From Adiantum capillus-veneris (taxonomy: Eukaryota; Streptophyta; Polypodiopsida; Polypodiales; Pteridaceae), in assembly GCA_014529385.2 (NCBI GenBank), contig CM043944.1, forward strand, positions 55,597,768 through 55,661,767: a DNA stretch of 64,000 nucleotides, read 5' to 3'. The notes under the pieces were generated by a model. The model did no database searches. It had not been told where the DNA came from and was given only the letters and a program-made list of their open reading frames with translations. Positions 41,151 through 55,523 of this stretch are shown piece after piece. Each line of letters starts with the position of its first letter. The stretch's first letter is position 1. Position numbers and translations under genes: made by a program.

Positions 41151-44100
41151 GCATTTGTAAAAATGTCTTTGTAGAGGCCTTTGGCATTAAGAAAGTGGTG
41201 GATTTTTATGTTATGTCGACCAAGGGAAGTGGTTATCCATTTATCCTAGGAAGACCATGGCTAATGAAAATGCGAGCTTTGCAGGATTGGGAGAGTGGGA
41301 AATTAATTTGCAGGAATGACAATCATAAGAAGGTTGTCTTTGACATGAAGGAGCAACGCCAAGAGGAGCTCCATGAAGAATCATCTCAAAGTGAGACGGA
41401 AGAAGGTTGGACCGATAGCACTTCAGAAGAAGAAAGTAGCGGCAGCATTACTGAAGAGGAGTCTTCCATCGAAGTCATGGGGGTAAGGTTTAAGCCAAGC
41501 AACCAAGAGACCTCTTGTCAAGGCTTGGAGGAGGTAGGTCCTCAAGAGAACGAAGGTGTTCAAGATGAAGGGATGCTGGAAGGTATGCTATCAACAACAC
41601 TTACAAAGGATGAAAGAGAGGAGTTCAAATGTGTGCTAAGGAAGTTTCCTAGGCTTTTTGCTAAAGACTACACCGACGTGCGTGGGGTAGATGTTGTTCA
41701 ACACAAGATTGAGTTAAAGCCTGAGGCCACACCTAAAGCTCAGAAGCTACGAAGGCTAGGATTTATAAAGGAACAGGCTCTACTTAAGGAGGTAAGAAAG
41801 CTTCTAGCAGTAGGTTTCATTTATCCAGTGGAGAATTCAGAGTGGGTCTCTCCTGCTGTTGTCACTCCTAAGAAAAATGGCAAGTGGAGGGATCAATTGA
41901 AAACAACCTTTATCACTCCTTGGGGTTGTTATGCTTTTAGAGTCATGCCATTTGGTCTGACAAATGCTCCTGCAACATTCCAACGTTTCATGAATATGGT
42001 GTTTCAATCATTCTTTGGAAAGTCAATTAGGGTGTTCATTGATGATTTCTGTATTTATAGCTCAAAATCATTGCATCTACAAAGGGTAGAAGAAGGTTTA
42101 AAGAAGCTCTACGACATGGGAGGTCAACTCAACCCCGACAAGTGCCATATAGGTGAGGATGAAGTTATCTTGCTTGGTCATAAAGTTTCTTACAAAGGCA
42201 TTGAAGTGGATCCTTCAAAGGCAAAGGCTCTTATTGAGCTACCATCACCCAAGAGTCTTAAGGAGGTCATCTCATTCATTCAAAAGGTGAAGTATATGTC
42301 ACGCTTCATTCACTTAGCCTCGGAGTTACTTCACCCTTTGCAAAAGTTGACACAACAAGTAGAATTTGCATGGTCTGATGAGCTTGAAGAGTACTTTTGT
42401 AACATTAAAGCCATTTTGTCGGAGCTACCAACACTCATGCCTCCTTGTTGGGAGTACACATTCTTTGTTAGCTCTAGTGCTGGGAAAGAAACAATTGGTG
42501 CAGTTTTGTTACAACAAGATCCCTATAGTACCAGGATGCGGCCCATCTACTTTGCTAGTAGGGTCATGAATGCTTTAGAGAGAGGCTACACGGAGGCAGA
42601 ACTCATGATGCTTTCTCTCATGTTTGCGATAAGGAAGTTTAGATCCTACTTGCTCCCAAAACCTTTTGTAATCCTCACCGCAGAGAATTTGTTCCCTTGG
42701 GTGTCATCTCAAATGAATCTTAGTACTAGGATCTCAAAGTGGATTATGGAGTTGCAAGAGTTTCAATACTCTTTCAAGGTAGAAGATAGTGTGCATGCAC
42801 AATTGGCAGGGATTCTCACTTATAGGGTGCATGAAAAGGAGATTAAGGTGCCTGAAGTAAAGACCCTACCATTGCCACCACCAAAAAGTATTCCTAATGA
42901 TTTTACCTTGTTCTTTGATGGAGCTTTTCGTCGAGCCACAGGAAAAGCAGGGGGAGGGCTAGTGTTGCTCAACCCAAGTGGAGAGGTGGTCATGAAAAAG
43001 AAGTTCAATCTACCAAGTTCAGCTAGCAACAATGAAGCAAAATATGACACACTACTTCATGGTTTAAAAATATGCATTGGCCATGGTATAAAACGTCTCA
43101 TGGTAAAAGGGGATGCACTTCTCATTGTGAAGCAGATTTTAGGCATCTGGGCATGCAAAAATGAAAGACTAAGGGCCAAAGTTCATACCATCCGTAGGCT
43201 ATTTAATCAATTTGAGGAGGTGCAATTATATCATATTCCTAGGAAACAAAATGAAGATGCTGATTTACTTGCACAACAAGCCGTTGCATGTGTCAAGAAA
43301 GAAGTGCAGGTCATCATGGTGGCGGCTACTGTAAAGCAACCGAGGTACCAGGGATTGGAGTCATTGGCTCCCATCATTGGCTACATTTTGGAGGGTGAGT
43401 TTCCACCAGACTTCACAAAAGCTCAGAAGAGGAGACTCATGAAGAAGGCAAGCATGTATCTCTTCCTAGAAGGCTCCCTCTATCAAAGAGGGAAGGATAA
43501 AGTGTGCAGAAGAGTACCAACTATCGCGGAAATTCCAGCCATTCTAAAAGGTTTGCATGAAGAGGCATGTGGTAGTCATTTTTCCCAAGAATTAACTGTG
43601 AAGAAGATTTTGCTTGCGGGGTATGTTTGGCCAAGTCTACATGTGGATGTCCAACATTGGTGTAAAAGTTGTCACAATTGTCAGGTAAATGGGAATAAAA
43701 GATTGATTTATGGTCCAAGGCAAATCGTTCTTGCAAATGGACCCTTTGAAAAGTGGGGCATTCATGCTATGGGTCCTCTGCCTAGGACAAAAAATGGTAA
43801 ACTCTACATTCTAGTGGCTGTAGACTATATGACTAGGTGGGTGGAAGCACAAAGTGTGGCAAAGGTAAATGAGAGGACAGTGAGCAAATTCGTCTACACT
43901 CACATTTGTTGTAGATTTGGCACACCTTTGGAGATTGTTTCTGATAATGGTCCAGGGTTTAGAAAGGGATTGCTCACAGAAGTCTGTGAAGAACTTCGCA
44001 TTCTACATCGTCACAGTACACCCTACTATCCCCAATCAAATGGTTTGGTAGAAAAAGCTAATGGTGTCATTGCAAGCATCATTAGAAAGATGGTGAAAAA

Positions 44101-44773
44101 CAAGACAAAGTTGTGGGATGACTTCTTGGATGGTGCCTTGTGGGCGTATCGAACCACATATAGGGAAGCCATGGAGTTCACACCATTTCACTTGGTCTAT
44201 GGTCAAGAGGCTTTACAGCCAATTGAACTAAACATTCCAACAATGCGACTTCATGGCAAATCAGCACAAGATGATCAAGAAGCATGGATGGATCGACTTC
44301 TTACCTTAACTGAGCTTGAGTGGAAAAGAGAATCAGCATACGAGTGCTATAAGAGGAAAGCCACACACACAAAGGAGAAGCTTGACAAGAAACTGAAGGA
44401 CAAAGGCATCAATGAAGGAGACCTTGTGCTAAGGTATGACAATCGACTCGATAATCGTTTTGATGCCAAATTTGAAGCAAGATGGCAGGGGCCATACATA
44501 GTCAAGAAGGCTTTCAATTCAAGTTACTATCAACTCATGGACTTGAATGGGAAAGAGCACTCCAGGAAGGTAAACGGCTATCGCTTGAAGCCTTACTTGA
44601 GTCGCCTTCTACCAAAGGATCTACCAGAGCAAAAGGAAACTATCCCATGTAAGTATTGTTCCATGAAGCATGAGTGTAACACAAACCAAAATTCCAAGGG
44701 GCCAAACAATGAAGATCTTGTCAAGGACTCTGAAGCACTCTCTTTGGAAAAGATTCTTTATGATGGTACATGA
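41066..44773 (+). CDS. pol: pol of element C: 1235-codon ORF, catalytically defective
   Basis: Domains: protease C-terminal part with ILGRPWL (41066-41330), acidic linker, RT (41750-42390), degenerate RNase H (42400-42830), archaeal-type RNase H (42901-43290), integrase zinc domain (43540-43690), integrase core (43750-44110) and a GPY-like C-terminus (44400-44610). RT lacks 52 residues that carry the first catalytic Asp (in-frame 156-bp deletion at about 41891), but keeps VFIDDF (42032-42049). The first RNase H has SSSAG and LTAEN where Asp is expected. The second keeps all four acidic residues (FFDGAF, NNEAKYD, VKGDA, NEDAD). Integrase has GIHAMGP with His for the first catalytic Asp (codon 43763-43765); element A has Asp. 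Its SDNG and LVEKANG are intact. A long open frame, but not an active enzyme. Confidence 0.92.
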   Translation: MHHDRGMHIHETPEIKVKMANDSKARCVGICKNVFVEAFGIKKVVDFYVMSTKGSGYPFILGRPWLMKMRALQDWESGKLICRNDNHKKVVFDMKEQRQEELHEESSQSETEEGWTDSTSEEESSGSITEEESSIEVMGVRFKPSNQETSCQGLEEVGPQENEGVQDEGMLEGMLSTTLTKDEREEFKCVLRKFPRLFAKDYTDVRGVDVVQHKIELKPEATPKAQKLRRLGFIKEQALLKEVRKLLAVGFIYPVENSEWVSPAVVTPKKNGKWRDQLKTTFITPWGCYAFRVMPFGLTNAPATFQRFMNMVFQSFFGKSIRVFIDDFCIYSSKSLHLQRVEEGLKKLYDMGGQLNPDKCHIGEDEVILLGHKVSYKGIEVDPSKAKALIELPSPKSLKEVISFIQKVKYMSRFIHLASELLHPLQKLTQQVEFAWSDELEEYFCNIKAILSELPTLMPPCWEYTFFVSSSAGKETIGAVLLQQDPYSTRMRPIYFASRVMNALERGYTEAELMMLSLMFAIRKFRSYLLPKPFVILTAENLFPWVSSQMNLSTRISKWIMELQEFQYSFKVEDSVHAQLAGILTYRVHEKEIKVPEVKTLPLPPPKSIPNDFTLFFDGAFRRATGKAGGGLVLLNPSGEVVMKKKFNLPSSASNNEAKYDTLLHGLKICIGHGIKRLMVKGDALLIVKQILGIWACKNERLRAKVHTIRRLFNQFEEVQLYHIPRKQNEDADLLAQQAVACVKKEVQVIMVAATVKQPRYQGLESLAPIIGYILEGEFPPDFTKAQKRRLMKKASMYLFLEGSLYQRGKDKVCRRVPTIAEIPAILKGLHEEACGSHFSQELTVKKILLAGYVWPSLHVDVQHWCKSCHNCQVNGNKRLIYGPRQIVLANGPFEKWGIHAMGPLPRTKNGKLYILVAVDYMTRWVEAQSVAKVNERTVSKFVYTHICCRFGTPLEIVSDNGPGFRKGLLTEVCEELRILHRHSTPYYPQSNGLVEKANGVIASIIRKMVKNKTKLWDDFLDGALWAYRTTYREAMEFTPFHLVYGQEALQPIELNIPTMRLHGKSAQDDQEAWMDRLLTLTELEWKRESAYECYKRKATHTKEKLDKKLKDKGINEGDLVLRYDNRLDNRFDAKFEARWQGPYIVKKAFNSSYYQLMDLNGKEHSRKVNGYRLKPYLSRLLPKDLPEQKETIPCKYCSMKHECNTNQNSKGPNNEDLVKDSEALSLEKILYDGT

Positions 44774-44788
44774 ATATACCATCATCCA

Positions 44789-44801
44789 GGGGGAGGGCTA
44801 A
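44789..44801 (+). other. Polypurine tract of element C
   Basis: GGGGGAGGGCTAA directly before the 3' LTR; it matches element A. Confidence 0.85.
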
Positions 44802-47504
<2,703 letters not shown>

Positions 47505-48085
47505 GTACTGAACATGAAAATTAGGCCTCAACCTCTGGTGGTCATGTGATTAGTGCAGGTTGAAAATAAAGAAGTAGATATGTTGCCCGTAGGCAAAAGA
47601 GAGAGGGAAGGCTATGCCGCTCCTGGTCCTAGCAAAAATAAAGGGAAAGAGAAAGAGAGTGAAGATGTGAAAGAAGAGGAAAGAAGACCTTGTAGGGATG
47701 GTTTGAAGTAGCATATTTACCTTTGGGAGAAGGCCAAACAGCTTACAGTTTAAAGGAAGACCTATTTGGGAGGAAAGTAGATTGTACTTTTGGACAGTCG
47801 ATGAATATGGTGCCCAAAATCAAGAGGCAGTGGAAGTCATAGTGAATCTAGAGAAAGAGCCAAAGTATGGACAAGTCAGAGTGTTGGCTATGGGAGAGCT
47901 ACCTGACATTTGTCTTGTGGTGAACACTTGGCACAAAGGTGTGGGCTACATTGATGGAGGTACTCAAGTTTGTGTGATCACGTAGTCATGTGTCGAGAGA
48001 TTGGGTCTCATTACATGTGGAAGCTCTCGGTTTTGGATGCAACTAGAAAATCATGCCAAAGTGACCATGGAATAGACAATATCAG
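47505..48085 (+). pseudogene. Protease region of element H, continuation after element C
   Basis: Sequence resumes after the GTAC duplication with a Lys/Glu-rich linker (GKEKESEDVKEEERR-like), as in element D. A 67-codon frame (47782-47985) follows, ending with the protease motif YIDGGTQVCVIT. After a shift it continues with GLITCGSSRFWMQLENHAK and KVTME, matching the protease of D and A. Further pol was not recognised downstream, so H is truncated or replaced after this point. Confidence 0.7.
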
Positions 48086-49490
48086 GGCAAAGATAATGCT
48101 ATCTATAGCTTGACTTGGGGAATAATTTTTTATGTTTCACGGAGATACATAGGAAACTATGAAGAAGGTTTACAAATGCCAAACATCAACAATGCTACCC
48201 AAAGTGTGCCTTCACAATCCCAAAAGGTGAGACTCAACCAGAGCCAAACAGTTTTGAGCTCTCACAATGAAGCAGGCTATAGTGATCACCCTAGGAAGGG
48301 GGGAGCTGCAAATTCATCAAGCTCAGCTCTTGTACTAGGAAATGCTACACCATATATAAGCCCAAGAACTTCTAGCCAGCAAACCTCTTCAAAGCAAAAA
48401 CCATTGTAAGATCATATGGTTGTTGGCAGTTTTCCACTAACCCAGAAACCATCAAAATCTGTAGGAAAATCCTTCTATGAAGATCGTCAGGGACAAAGTT
48501 TCAGTTGATCTCCACGAGTCAAAGTCAAAATCCAACAAATCCCATAGTGTTCAAATAGTTGCATGAGACCAAGCTCACATATGCATATCAAGATGCAAAT
48601 GGCAATGATTCTCAGTAGGTTCATGACCTTGTACAAGCCCCTATGGATGCTAAACCTAAAGTCAAGGACTATTTGAAGATGATGCAAAGCTTCAAGCTGC
48701 CAGAACATGTGACAAAAAAGTCAAAATCAATGAAAGCTAAAGTCTAAAAGGCTACACAAAGGTACCACCAAAATCTCCTCCAAAGAGACAAATTCTGCTA
48801 GAAATTTCAATGGATCTTTTAAGGTCAAAGGTTACTAAAATGCAGGAGGACAATGCTCAACAATTGCAAAAAAGTGCACTATCACAGTCATACGAATCGA
48901 CATCAACGGAAGGAGGTGGTCAAAGAAAAGAATATGCAGTAAAAGCTCAACCAAAGGACACTACCACAACAAAGGCAATCAATAAAGAAAGAAATCCTGA
49001 GACGATCAAGTGCAACATTGTTGGTGAAAATGAAGAAAATCTCTCAAGCAAAGTAAAGCTAGATTTTCAGCTAGATAAGAATACTATGCCTATCCAAGTA
49101 ATGATAATGGAAAGAGTACACCCTGGACCTCATTTGCTAGTAAAGCATCACTACCTAGTAGCACAATGCCTCACAACAATAACTACATGTGTATATCAAT
49201 CATATATACATGTTGGCCCTCATGCTCATGTATATCCTACACCCACCCCCAATTGTTTCGACAGCTTATGCTCCACAACCTTTGTATCCAGACCCTAATC
49301 TAGTGGAACCATAACAGCTAGCATTAACAGGTCACATCCAGTGTCCGCTATATGACAAACACAATGCCAACCCCCCTTCCACATGTATTCCTAAGAGCAC
49401 CTCTACCCACTATACATGCTCACTTGGGTGACCTAACAATATTTATCAAGCTTCGGTCAGTCTATTATTGCAAATATGCATAGCACACCT
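48086..49490 (+). other. Decayed sequence with open frames of unknown origin
   Basis: Open frames at 48110-48409 (99 codons) and 48810-49298 (162 codons) are rich in Ser, Gln, Lys and Thr and lack recognisable domains. The second has a charged start (MDLLRSKVTKMQEDNAQQL). They could be the N-terminal part of the gag whose core follows at 49494, or decayed non-coding DNA. Confidence 0.3.
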
Positions 49491-49493
49491 AAT

Positions 49494-49905
49494 AGAGATC
49501 CTAGAAGTAAGGCATTACAAGTGGCCAAGCTCAGAAAAAAATTCGATGGAGATGGAGATGTTATAAAACAATATTGAGGTATTTAAACACGTATGTGATT
49601 CCTTGGAAGAGCACAATGAACTATATAAGTGTAAGTCTTTAAGCTTGACTCTAAGTGGGAAGTTGGGAGACTAGTATAAAACTTTAAGGACTGAAGAGTG
49701 CATGCACTATCCTACTCTCATTAGACTATTCTTGAAAGAGTACATACGAGATAGAGTGCTTTGGGATGTAGCATCTCAGTTCCAAAAACCCCGATGGGAG
49801 CAAGGTGAGTCAATGAGAGACTTTATTAGTCGCTTGAAGCATTTGAATTCTCTCTTGTTGGTGGGTTTTAGCATAGCTCAATCCACCGACATAATGTCAA
49901 TCTAG
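49494..49905 (+). pseudogene. Retrotransposon gag core fragment
   Basis: Read through one stop (49672), this gives FKHVCDSLEEHNELYKCKSL, then LTLSGKLGD, then an open 67-codon frame with LFLKEYIRDRVLWDVASQF and SMRDFISRLKHLNSLL. The pattern of a short helical region, W, L..F...Y, then a S-R-D-x-I-x-R-x-x-x-L motif is typical of plant Ty3/Gypsy gag. No zinc knuckle or pol follows. Confidence 0.6.
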
Positions 49906-52560
49906 TGGACCAAAACCCAGCTAGTGCATGGAGGCATGGAGTCAAAAGAAATGCAAGAAGTGAATCCTAATCAAGAAAGAGAGAAGAGGAAGGAAATTCA
50001 ATGCAAATAGTGTGCTACTCCAAGGCTATTGTCCAATCTCACAAATCAAGAGGAAAATGGTGCACACACTCATTAATCACTCACACACATAGATCAAAAG
50101 CTCAAAGATCTCACCAATCAAGCTAGGGAGAAGAGAAATGAGAGCATGAACCAATAATTAGAAACTAATTAACACTTAACCACACACCATTAACGCAATT
50201 GACACGGAGACAGAAGAGGAAGAGTACTCAACTTTTAATTGCATGCCATTGAAAGAATGGAAGCACAACATGAAGCTTCACTACATGCATCACCATCTCC
50301 ACCTTCCTCACAAGCTTTCCATGAAATCTCTACTCTCAAAAGAATAAGTGAAAAATGAACTAAATTTTTCTTTTATACCTAGGGGATAAAAAATATGTTC
50401 GGCCATCCATGAGATGCTTCAAACTGTGTGCATCTCTATAGCTCCTAGGTATCATAGTAGCGTCAAATATACAATCTAGAACTCTTCTAGAGCTTGTAAA
50501 TACATCAAAAGTGCATATACAAATGATATGTCTATCAAAAAATGAGGCACTATATGCTAAAAATAGCATCACTGAAGGTCGTCCAATGTGCCCTCCTAAT
50601 ATTCCACAATTCTAAACAAAAGCTCAAAATTTTCACTTGAAGTGCAATGGAAGTCTTTTTCATTTCATTTTTCTTGATTTTCCTTTTTGCTAATTTTTTC
50701 CACATTGATTCAAAGTCATCCGACGTGTGTGCTTATTTTGTATGCCCGGGCCTTTTTGCTTCTCAAAGAAAAGCGCCCACACTAGGAACCTCTAGGGCTC
50801 TAGTAACATAGGCAATACATGTGAGTGAAGTACCAAGATCAAGCCGGGATTCCTCTTCTGGCTTAAGATTTTACAATTGTGGAACTTTTGTTTTTTTCTT
50901 CCATTTCCTTTGTATTCTCACTAGCGTTCTTTGTTGTTTAAGTGAGCAAGCCTCTCCATGACTAAAAAACTCCTAAGGTCTCAAACACTCAAATAATTTT
51001 ACCAACTAGGACTAGCAATCAAGTAATGCATTGACCTAAAATCATGGCATCCTAACCTCAAAAATCATCAATAAGACTAAACACTAAGTCAATTAACTAA
51101 AGCAAAGGAAAATTTATGCATCTTCAATGGTAGATAACACAACATTACTAAATGCACTCAATCAACCCATGAAGAAACCACAATCAACAAATATAAATAT
51201 AAACAAACATGAATCATGGAAAGTAGTACATCTGGAAGTATGTGATACATGTCTTCAATAGATGTGGAAGAAAACATGTGATGCTAAAGCTCGATCTATC
51301 CATGCTATGTCAAAGCTGAAGTCCAAAGCTGAAGTCCATCTATGCTGCAAAATCATAAACAATTCACTACCACATGGGAAGGTGTGTCAGCATAGAAGTG
51401 AGAGTTTTATTACCTTAATACAAATAAAAATAAAGTCTACACTATGGTATCATACCTAAATGTCTAGAGGGAAAAAACCAAATGGGAAAAAAGTACCTCT
51501 AGTATACATGCATGTGTCTAGTGCATTATGGTCAATCTGCACCAGCTAAGGGTCTAGTGCAACTAGACCCTTAGTATACATGCATGTGTCTAGTGCACTA
51601 TGGTCAATCTGCACCAGCTAAGGGTCTAGTGCAACTAGGATGGATAAGATAACTCACTCCAAACAATAAAACATGTAATATCCTAGCTCTCTATCTAATG
51701 GTCATCGATTGGCTAGCACCTAGCTCCATATGGATAGTAGAATCTATAGGGAAACTAATGGCTCTAGATATGACATCAGCCTGTGATTGTGTGGTTAATG
51801 AACTTTGGGGTCAAGATCCCCAAATGGCTAACTCTTGCCTAGCTCTAAGTCAATGGAATGGTCACTGGAAATCTTATCTGGAGCTATCGCTAGTTTCAAC
51901 AAGTGGTGTGATATGTGGTCGACTCTTTGGTGGCCAAATATTCGATGACTACGGTATCATAGTAATTGTCTGTCAGGATCTCCTCACATATGGTTCTGAT
52001 TGTCTAGCTCGTCAAACTCTAGGTCTAGATTGTCTCGTAGTAGATGGCCAATGTTGCTGTTGTGATTGTCTTGTATCTTGTTGTGGCTCTTCTAGTGGAC
52101 ATGCATGTTGTAATGCATCTAATCTAGAAAGCGTAAAAGAGCTATGAGCGCTTATCTTAGGGTGTGCTACTATGCAACCTCTAGGAATCCAAACGTATCT
52201 ATATCATAGAATCCTAGTGACTCTAGTGACCGGCTAGAAGCTAGCCATCCCTATGATAAACCATCATGTACTCTATGGCTTTCCATCCACACAAGTGTGT
52301 CATCACTAGACAAACATCTATCATGAAGCTCTCTAAGGGGAACATAAACCTATTGAGTCCTATGGTAAGCTATATGAGTTGAGTTATGTCTGGAATCTAC
52401 AACATTTAAAGCACTAGTAGCTTGTGTGTAGTGGAAATTGATAACAGTGAGCATTTCATCAAGTACAAGTTCCTAATGAGCATAGAGAGAGTACTTGATT
52501 TGAGAAAGCAAAATATCAATTTACACCTAGCTAATTTGGCATTGACAATACTTGAAAAGA
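49906..52560. other. Unassigned region with one tandem repeat
   Basis: No confident gene. The 149-codon frame at 51698-52147, Cys-rich at its end, has no recognised domain and lies in sequence without other coding signs. A ~72-bp tandem repeat is listed separately. Part may be LTR or leader of old elements. Confidence 0.4.
51501..51638. repeat. 72-bp tandem duplication with a palindrome
   Basis: AGTATACATGCATGTGTCTA starts at 51501 and 51573; the units are almost identical. The junction contains GGGTCTAGT-GCA-ACTAGACCC (51550-51570), a perfect 9-bp stem with a three-base loop. No gene is near. Confidence 0.8.
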
Positions 52561-53041
52561 GAGAGAAATAGAACAATAGACAACAGTTGGGGACCGGATC
52601 TACATGGAGCCGTTCCCCCCTCCATAAAGGCTTTGTATTATAGCTTCTCCCATCAAAGGAGACTTTTGTACAATACAATTCTTGTGTTCCTTGACAAAAC
52701 TCTTTGGTGCAAGTTTCATGCACCAAGTTATGCTTGAAAAACACACCTAGTGGCCCTAACCTCAGTCCCAAGACCTCACACACCTTCAAAAATGGTGAGA
52801 GCTCGTATAGAATGAGGATGATTGAGAGGAAGAAGATGTATCTTACAAGAAAGAAGTATTCTCCTCACATAATCACTCTAATAGCATAGTGTAGCTAGTA
52901 ATTAGCATGGTAGAGGAGATGAGCATGCCATTGAAGCTTGGATCTTGGTTGGATTTGCATTCCATAGACAAGAGTTCTTGGTGTAAGCCTCTACTTCTCA
53001 ATGCTTGGAGAAGGAGATGAAGTTATTCTTGCACACATGAG

Positions 53042-53142
<101 letters not shown>

Positions 53143-53590
53143 GCAATGTGTTGGTAAAAAATGCAGCCCTTTCTCACTTCTTGGTCAACAACTCTTGCCA
53201 TTTGCTCTTGGCTCCTATAGGGCTTAGCCAATCACAAATTAGAAGAATAATTGATAGCCTTGTGACATGTGTCCCCCTTTTTCCTTTTGTGAGAGCTTTA
53301 GGTAATTAAAATAATTTATTAAACTCTCATTGGCCAATAGGAATCAGGCAAGCCATTAAGTTGCTTGATGCTCATTGGATCCCTTGGTAGACTGTTCAGT
53401 AGTCTTTTGGGGAGCTTAATTTCTATCAATTCTTTTATCTAGAATTTTAAAATTAATTACACTAATTTTACTCTAGCCTAATTCTCATTGGTCCACCTCT
53501 ATGGCCATCCAATAGGATTTGAGGGAAGATTGGGGGAAACTGGCCTAAGGGTCTTCCATGTGTCCATTATTCCCTCTTGGGGAAGCTTTG

Positions 53591-53592
<2 letters not shown>

Positions 53593-53687
<95 letters not shown>
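53593..53687. repeat. Second (GT)n microsatellite in element E LTR
   Basis: About 47 GT units, in the same orientation as the first and about 450 bases away. Two tracts of nearly equal length in one LTR are unusual. Confidence 0.97.
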
Positions 53688-53688
<1 letters not shown>

Positions 53689-54330
53689 CTCTCTCCTCAC
53701 CTACTCTTAGGGCTTGCCCCCTCCTTGAGAGGGATGTGGGAAGACTTTTGAGTCTTCCCTCCACCATCCAATTTTCCCAGCTTTGACCATTTGGACTTTT
53801 CAATTAAAATTTTGTAACCTTAGCTATGGAAGTCTTAATGGAGCTGAATCTTAGGTCTTTTGAGCTCCATTGATGCACATTTCTCTTTTGCACACTGCCC
53901 CCCTTTGTGTCCCTATTTTCTCTCCTTGGATCCCTGTAGAGACCGGTCTAGCAACCTTACGAATATTCTAGCTTTTACTCCCCTGGTACTTCCCGAGATT
54001 AAATGATCTATTTAACATGAGAAAATCATTTGGGATAATTAGATAATAGTGTTTATGACATTATCCTCAACTATGAGGTAGAGAAGATAAAGCCTAATCA
54101 TTAGTCCATTTGGTAGCAGGTAGAGGATCCCTATTTTACCCTACGACATCGTTCCAGAATGGACGTATCAATCTTCCATAGAAGAGTGACATAATCTACT
54201 TGGTGTTCGGAAGACGTTCTCTCCACAAGCATGATCCCAAGCATGCATACTTATTAACATGTGTGCACACTAAAAAAAAGAGAGTCTTATAAGACAAAAA
54301 CTTTGTTCATTTATATGCATTCACATTTGC

Positions 54331-54624
54331 TTACTCTAGGGAATCATTGTAAGCATTGACAAGGTTTAGGTTATCCTTTAATTGTATGCCTTGCATCCAT
54401 CTAGCATCTTCAAAAGGATAATTTTTTAACTTGACAAGATATTGTTGGCGGATAGTCTTACCACCTCTCAATACCTTGTCTTCATGTCGGAGAATGAACT
54501 TGGGCTGCAACACCTCTTCTTGGTCCTCAATCTCTGGTGGGTCTTCAATGGTTGCTTCTTGAGGTGGCTCTCCTTTGTAAGTCTTTAGTAGGCTCACGTG
54601 GAAAGCATTGTGTGTATGAGCCAA
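54331..54624 (-). pseudogene. Chromodomain and tail of element E integrase
   Basis: A 97-codon minus-strand frame contains NAFHVSLLKTYKGE (the end of the integrase C-terminal domain). A chromodomain follows: QPKFILRHEDKVLRGGKTIR, then QQYLVKLKNYPFEDARW, with the typical Y-L-V-K-x-K-x-Y-P-x-x-x-A-x-W pattern. Chromodomains guide integration of chromoviruses by binding modified histones. The frame ends with a stop at 54331. This domain places E outside the Tat group of A, C and D. Confidence 0.85.
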
Positions 54625-55511
54625 TGGTTGGGCAACTTGAGTTGATAGGTCATATCATTGATTAGCCTAAGAATTTGAAAGGGACCATAGTACCTTTTTG
54701 CTAAATTAACATAGTACTTTTGATGTTCTGTAGGATTCTTGCTCGTCATGTGCCTTGATCTAGCCTTGGGAAACTTAAGCAAGACCCAATAATTTTGTTT
54801 GACGGCTAGGGCTCTTTTGTGCTTATCAGCAATAGCCTTTTGCCTTTGTTGAGAGATGAATATAGCATCCTTAATCTTTTGAAATGATTCTTGCAGGTCT
54901 AACCTATATTCATCTGTAGTGAAGATCTTCCCATGTACTTTGAGTAGCAAGGGACTTTTTTATCTTCCCTCTATCACCTCAAAGGGTGATTTTTCCATGG
55001 AAGTATGTACATTGTTATTGTAAGCATACTCCACTAAAGGTAAGTACTTCTTTTATTGGGACTTTTGATCTACTTCTGTGACATAAGCTTTTAGTAGATC
55101 AAGAATTGTTAGGCTAGCTATTTCACTTTGGCCTTCCGTTTACGGGTGATAGACCGAAGAGAAATTTAGCCTTGTACCTAAATTCTCAAAGAGACCCTTC
55201 CAAAAATTACTGGTCATTCTAGGATCTCTATCCGACACTATGGACATTGACAAGCCGTGGTACTTGAAGATTTGTGATATAAAGAGGGGTGCCATTTAAT
55301 GGGCCTTGATAGTCTTTTTGACAGATATGAAATGTACTTGTTTGCTAAACCTATCTACTATCGTCCATATTCCTGTATTCCCATGGATAGACTTGGGAAA
55401 TTCAAAGATAAAATCCATGGATATGCTCTCCCACGGTGAATTAGGGATTGGAAAAGGTTGAAGCAATCTAGGTTGCTTCCCTCTATCAAACTTTGCCTTT
55501 TGGCATACCAC
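54594..55511 (-). pseudogene. Integrase core and C-terminal domain of element E
   Basis: On the minus strand the core begins near 55450 with SISMDFIFEFPKS (first Asp) and WTIVDRFSKQVHFI. It continues, with stops, through SIVSDRDPRM (second Asp, about 55230) and YHP.TEGQSEI (Glu, about 55140). The C-terminal part at 54594-54950 has LDLQESFQKIKDAIFISQQRQK and the KRYYGPFQIL (GPY/F) module. Several stops (near 55296, 55140, 55060, 54960) inactivate it. Confidence 0.82.
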
Positions 55512-55523
55512 ACGATTTGAAAC

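Noticed and set aside
51698-52147. 149-codon ORF with Cys-rich C-terminus
   Set aside because: No domain recognised, no conserved partner elsewhere in the window, and no disulphide-type spacing or signal peptide; left as unassigned sequence.
52406-52789. 127-codon minus-strand ORF
   Set aside because: Lies within the probable R/U5 of element E LTR; no recognised domain.
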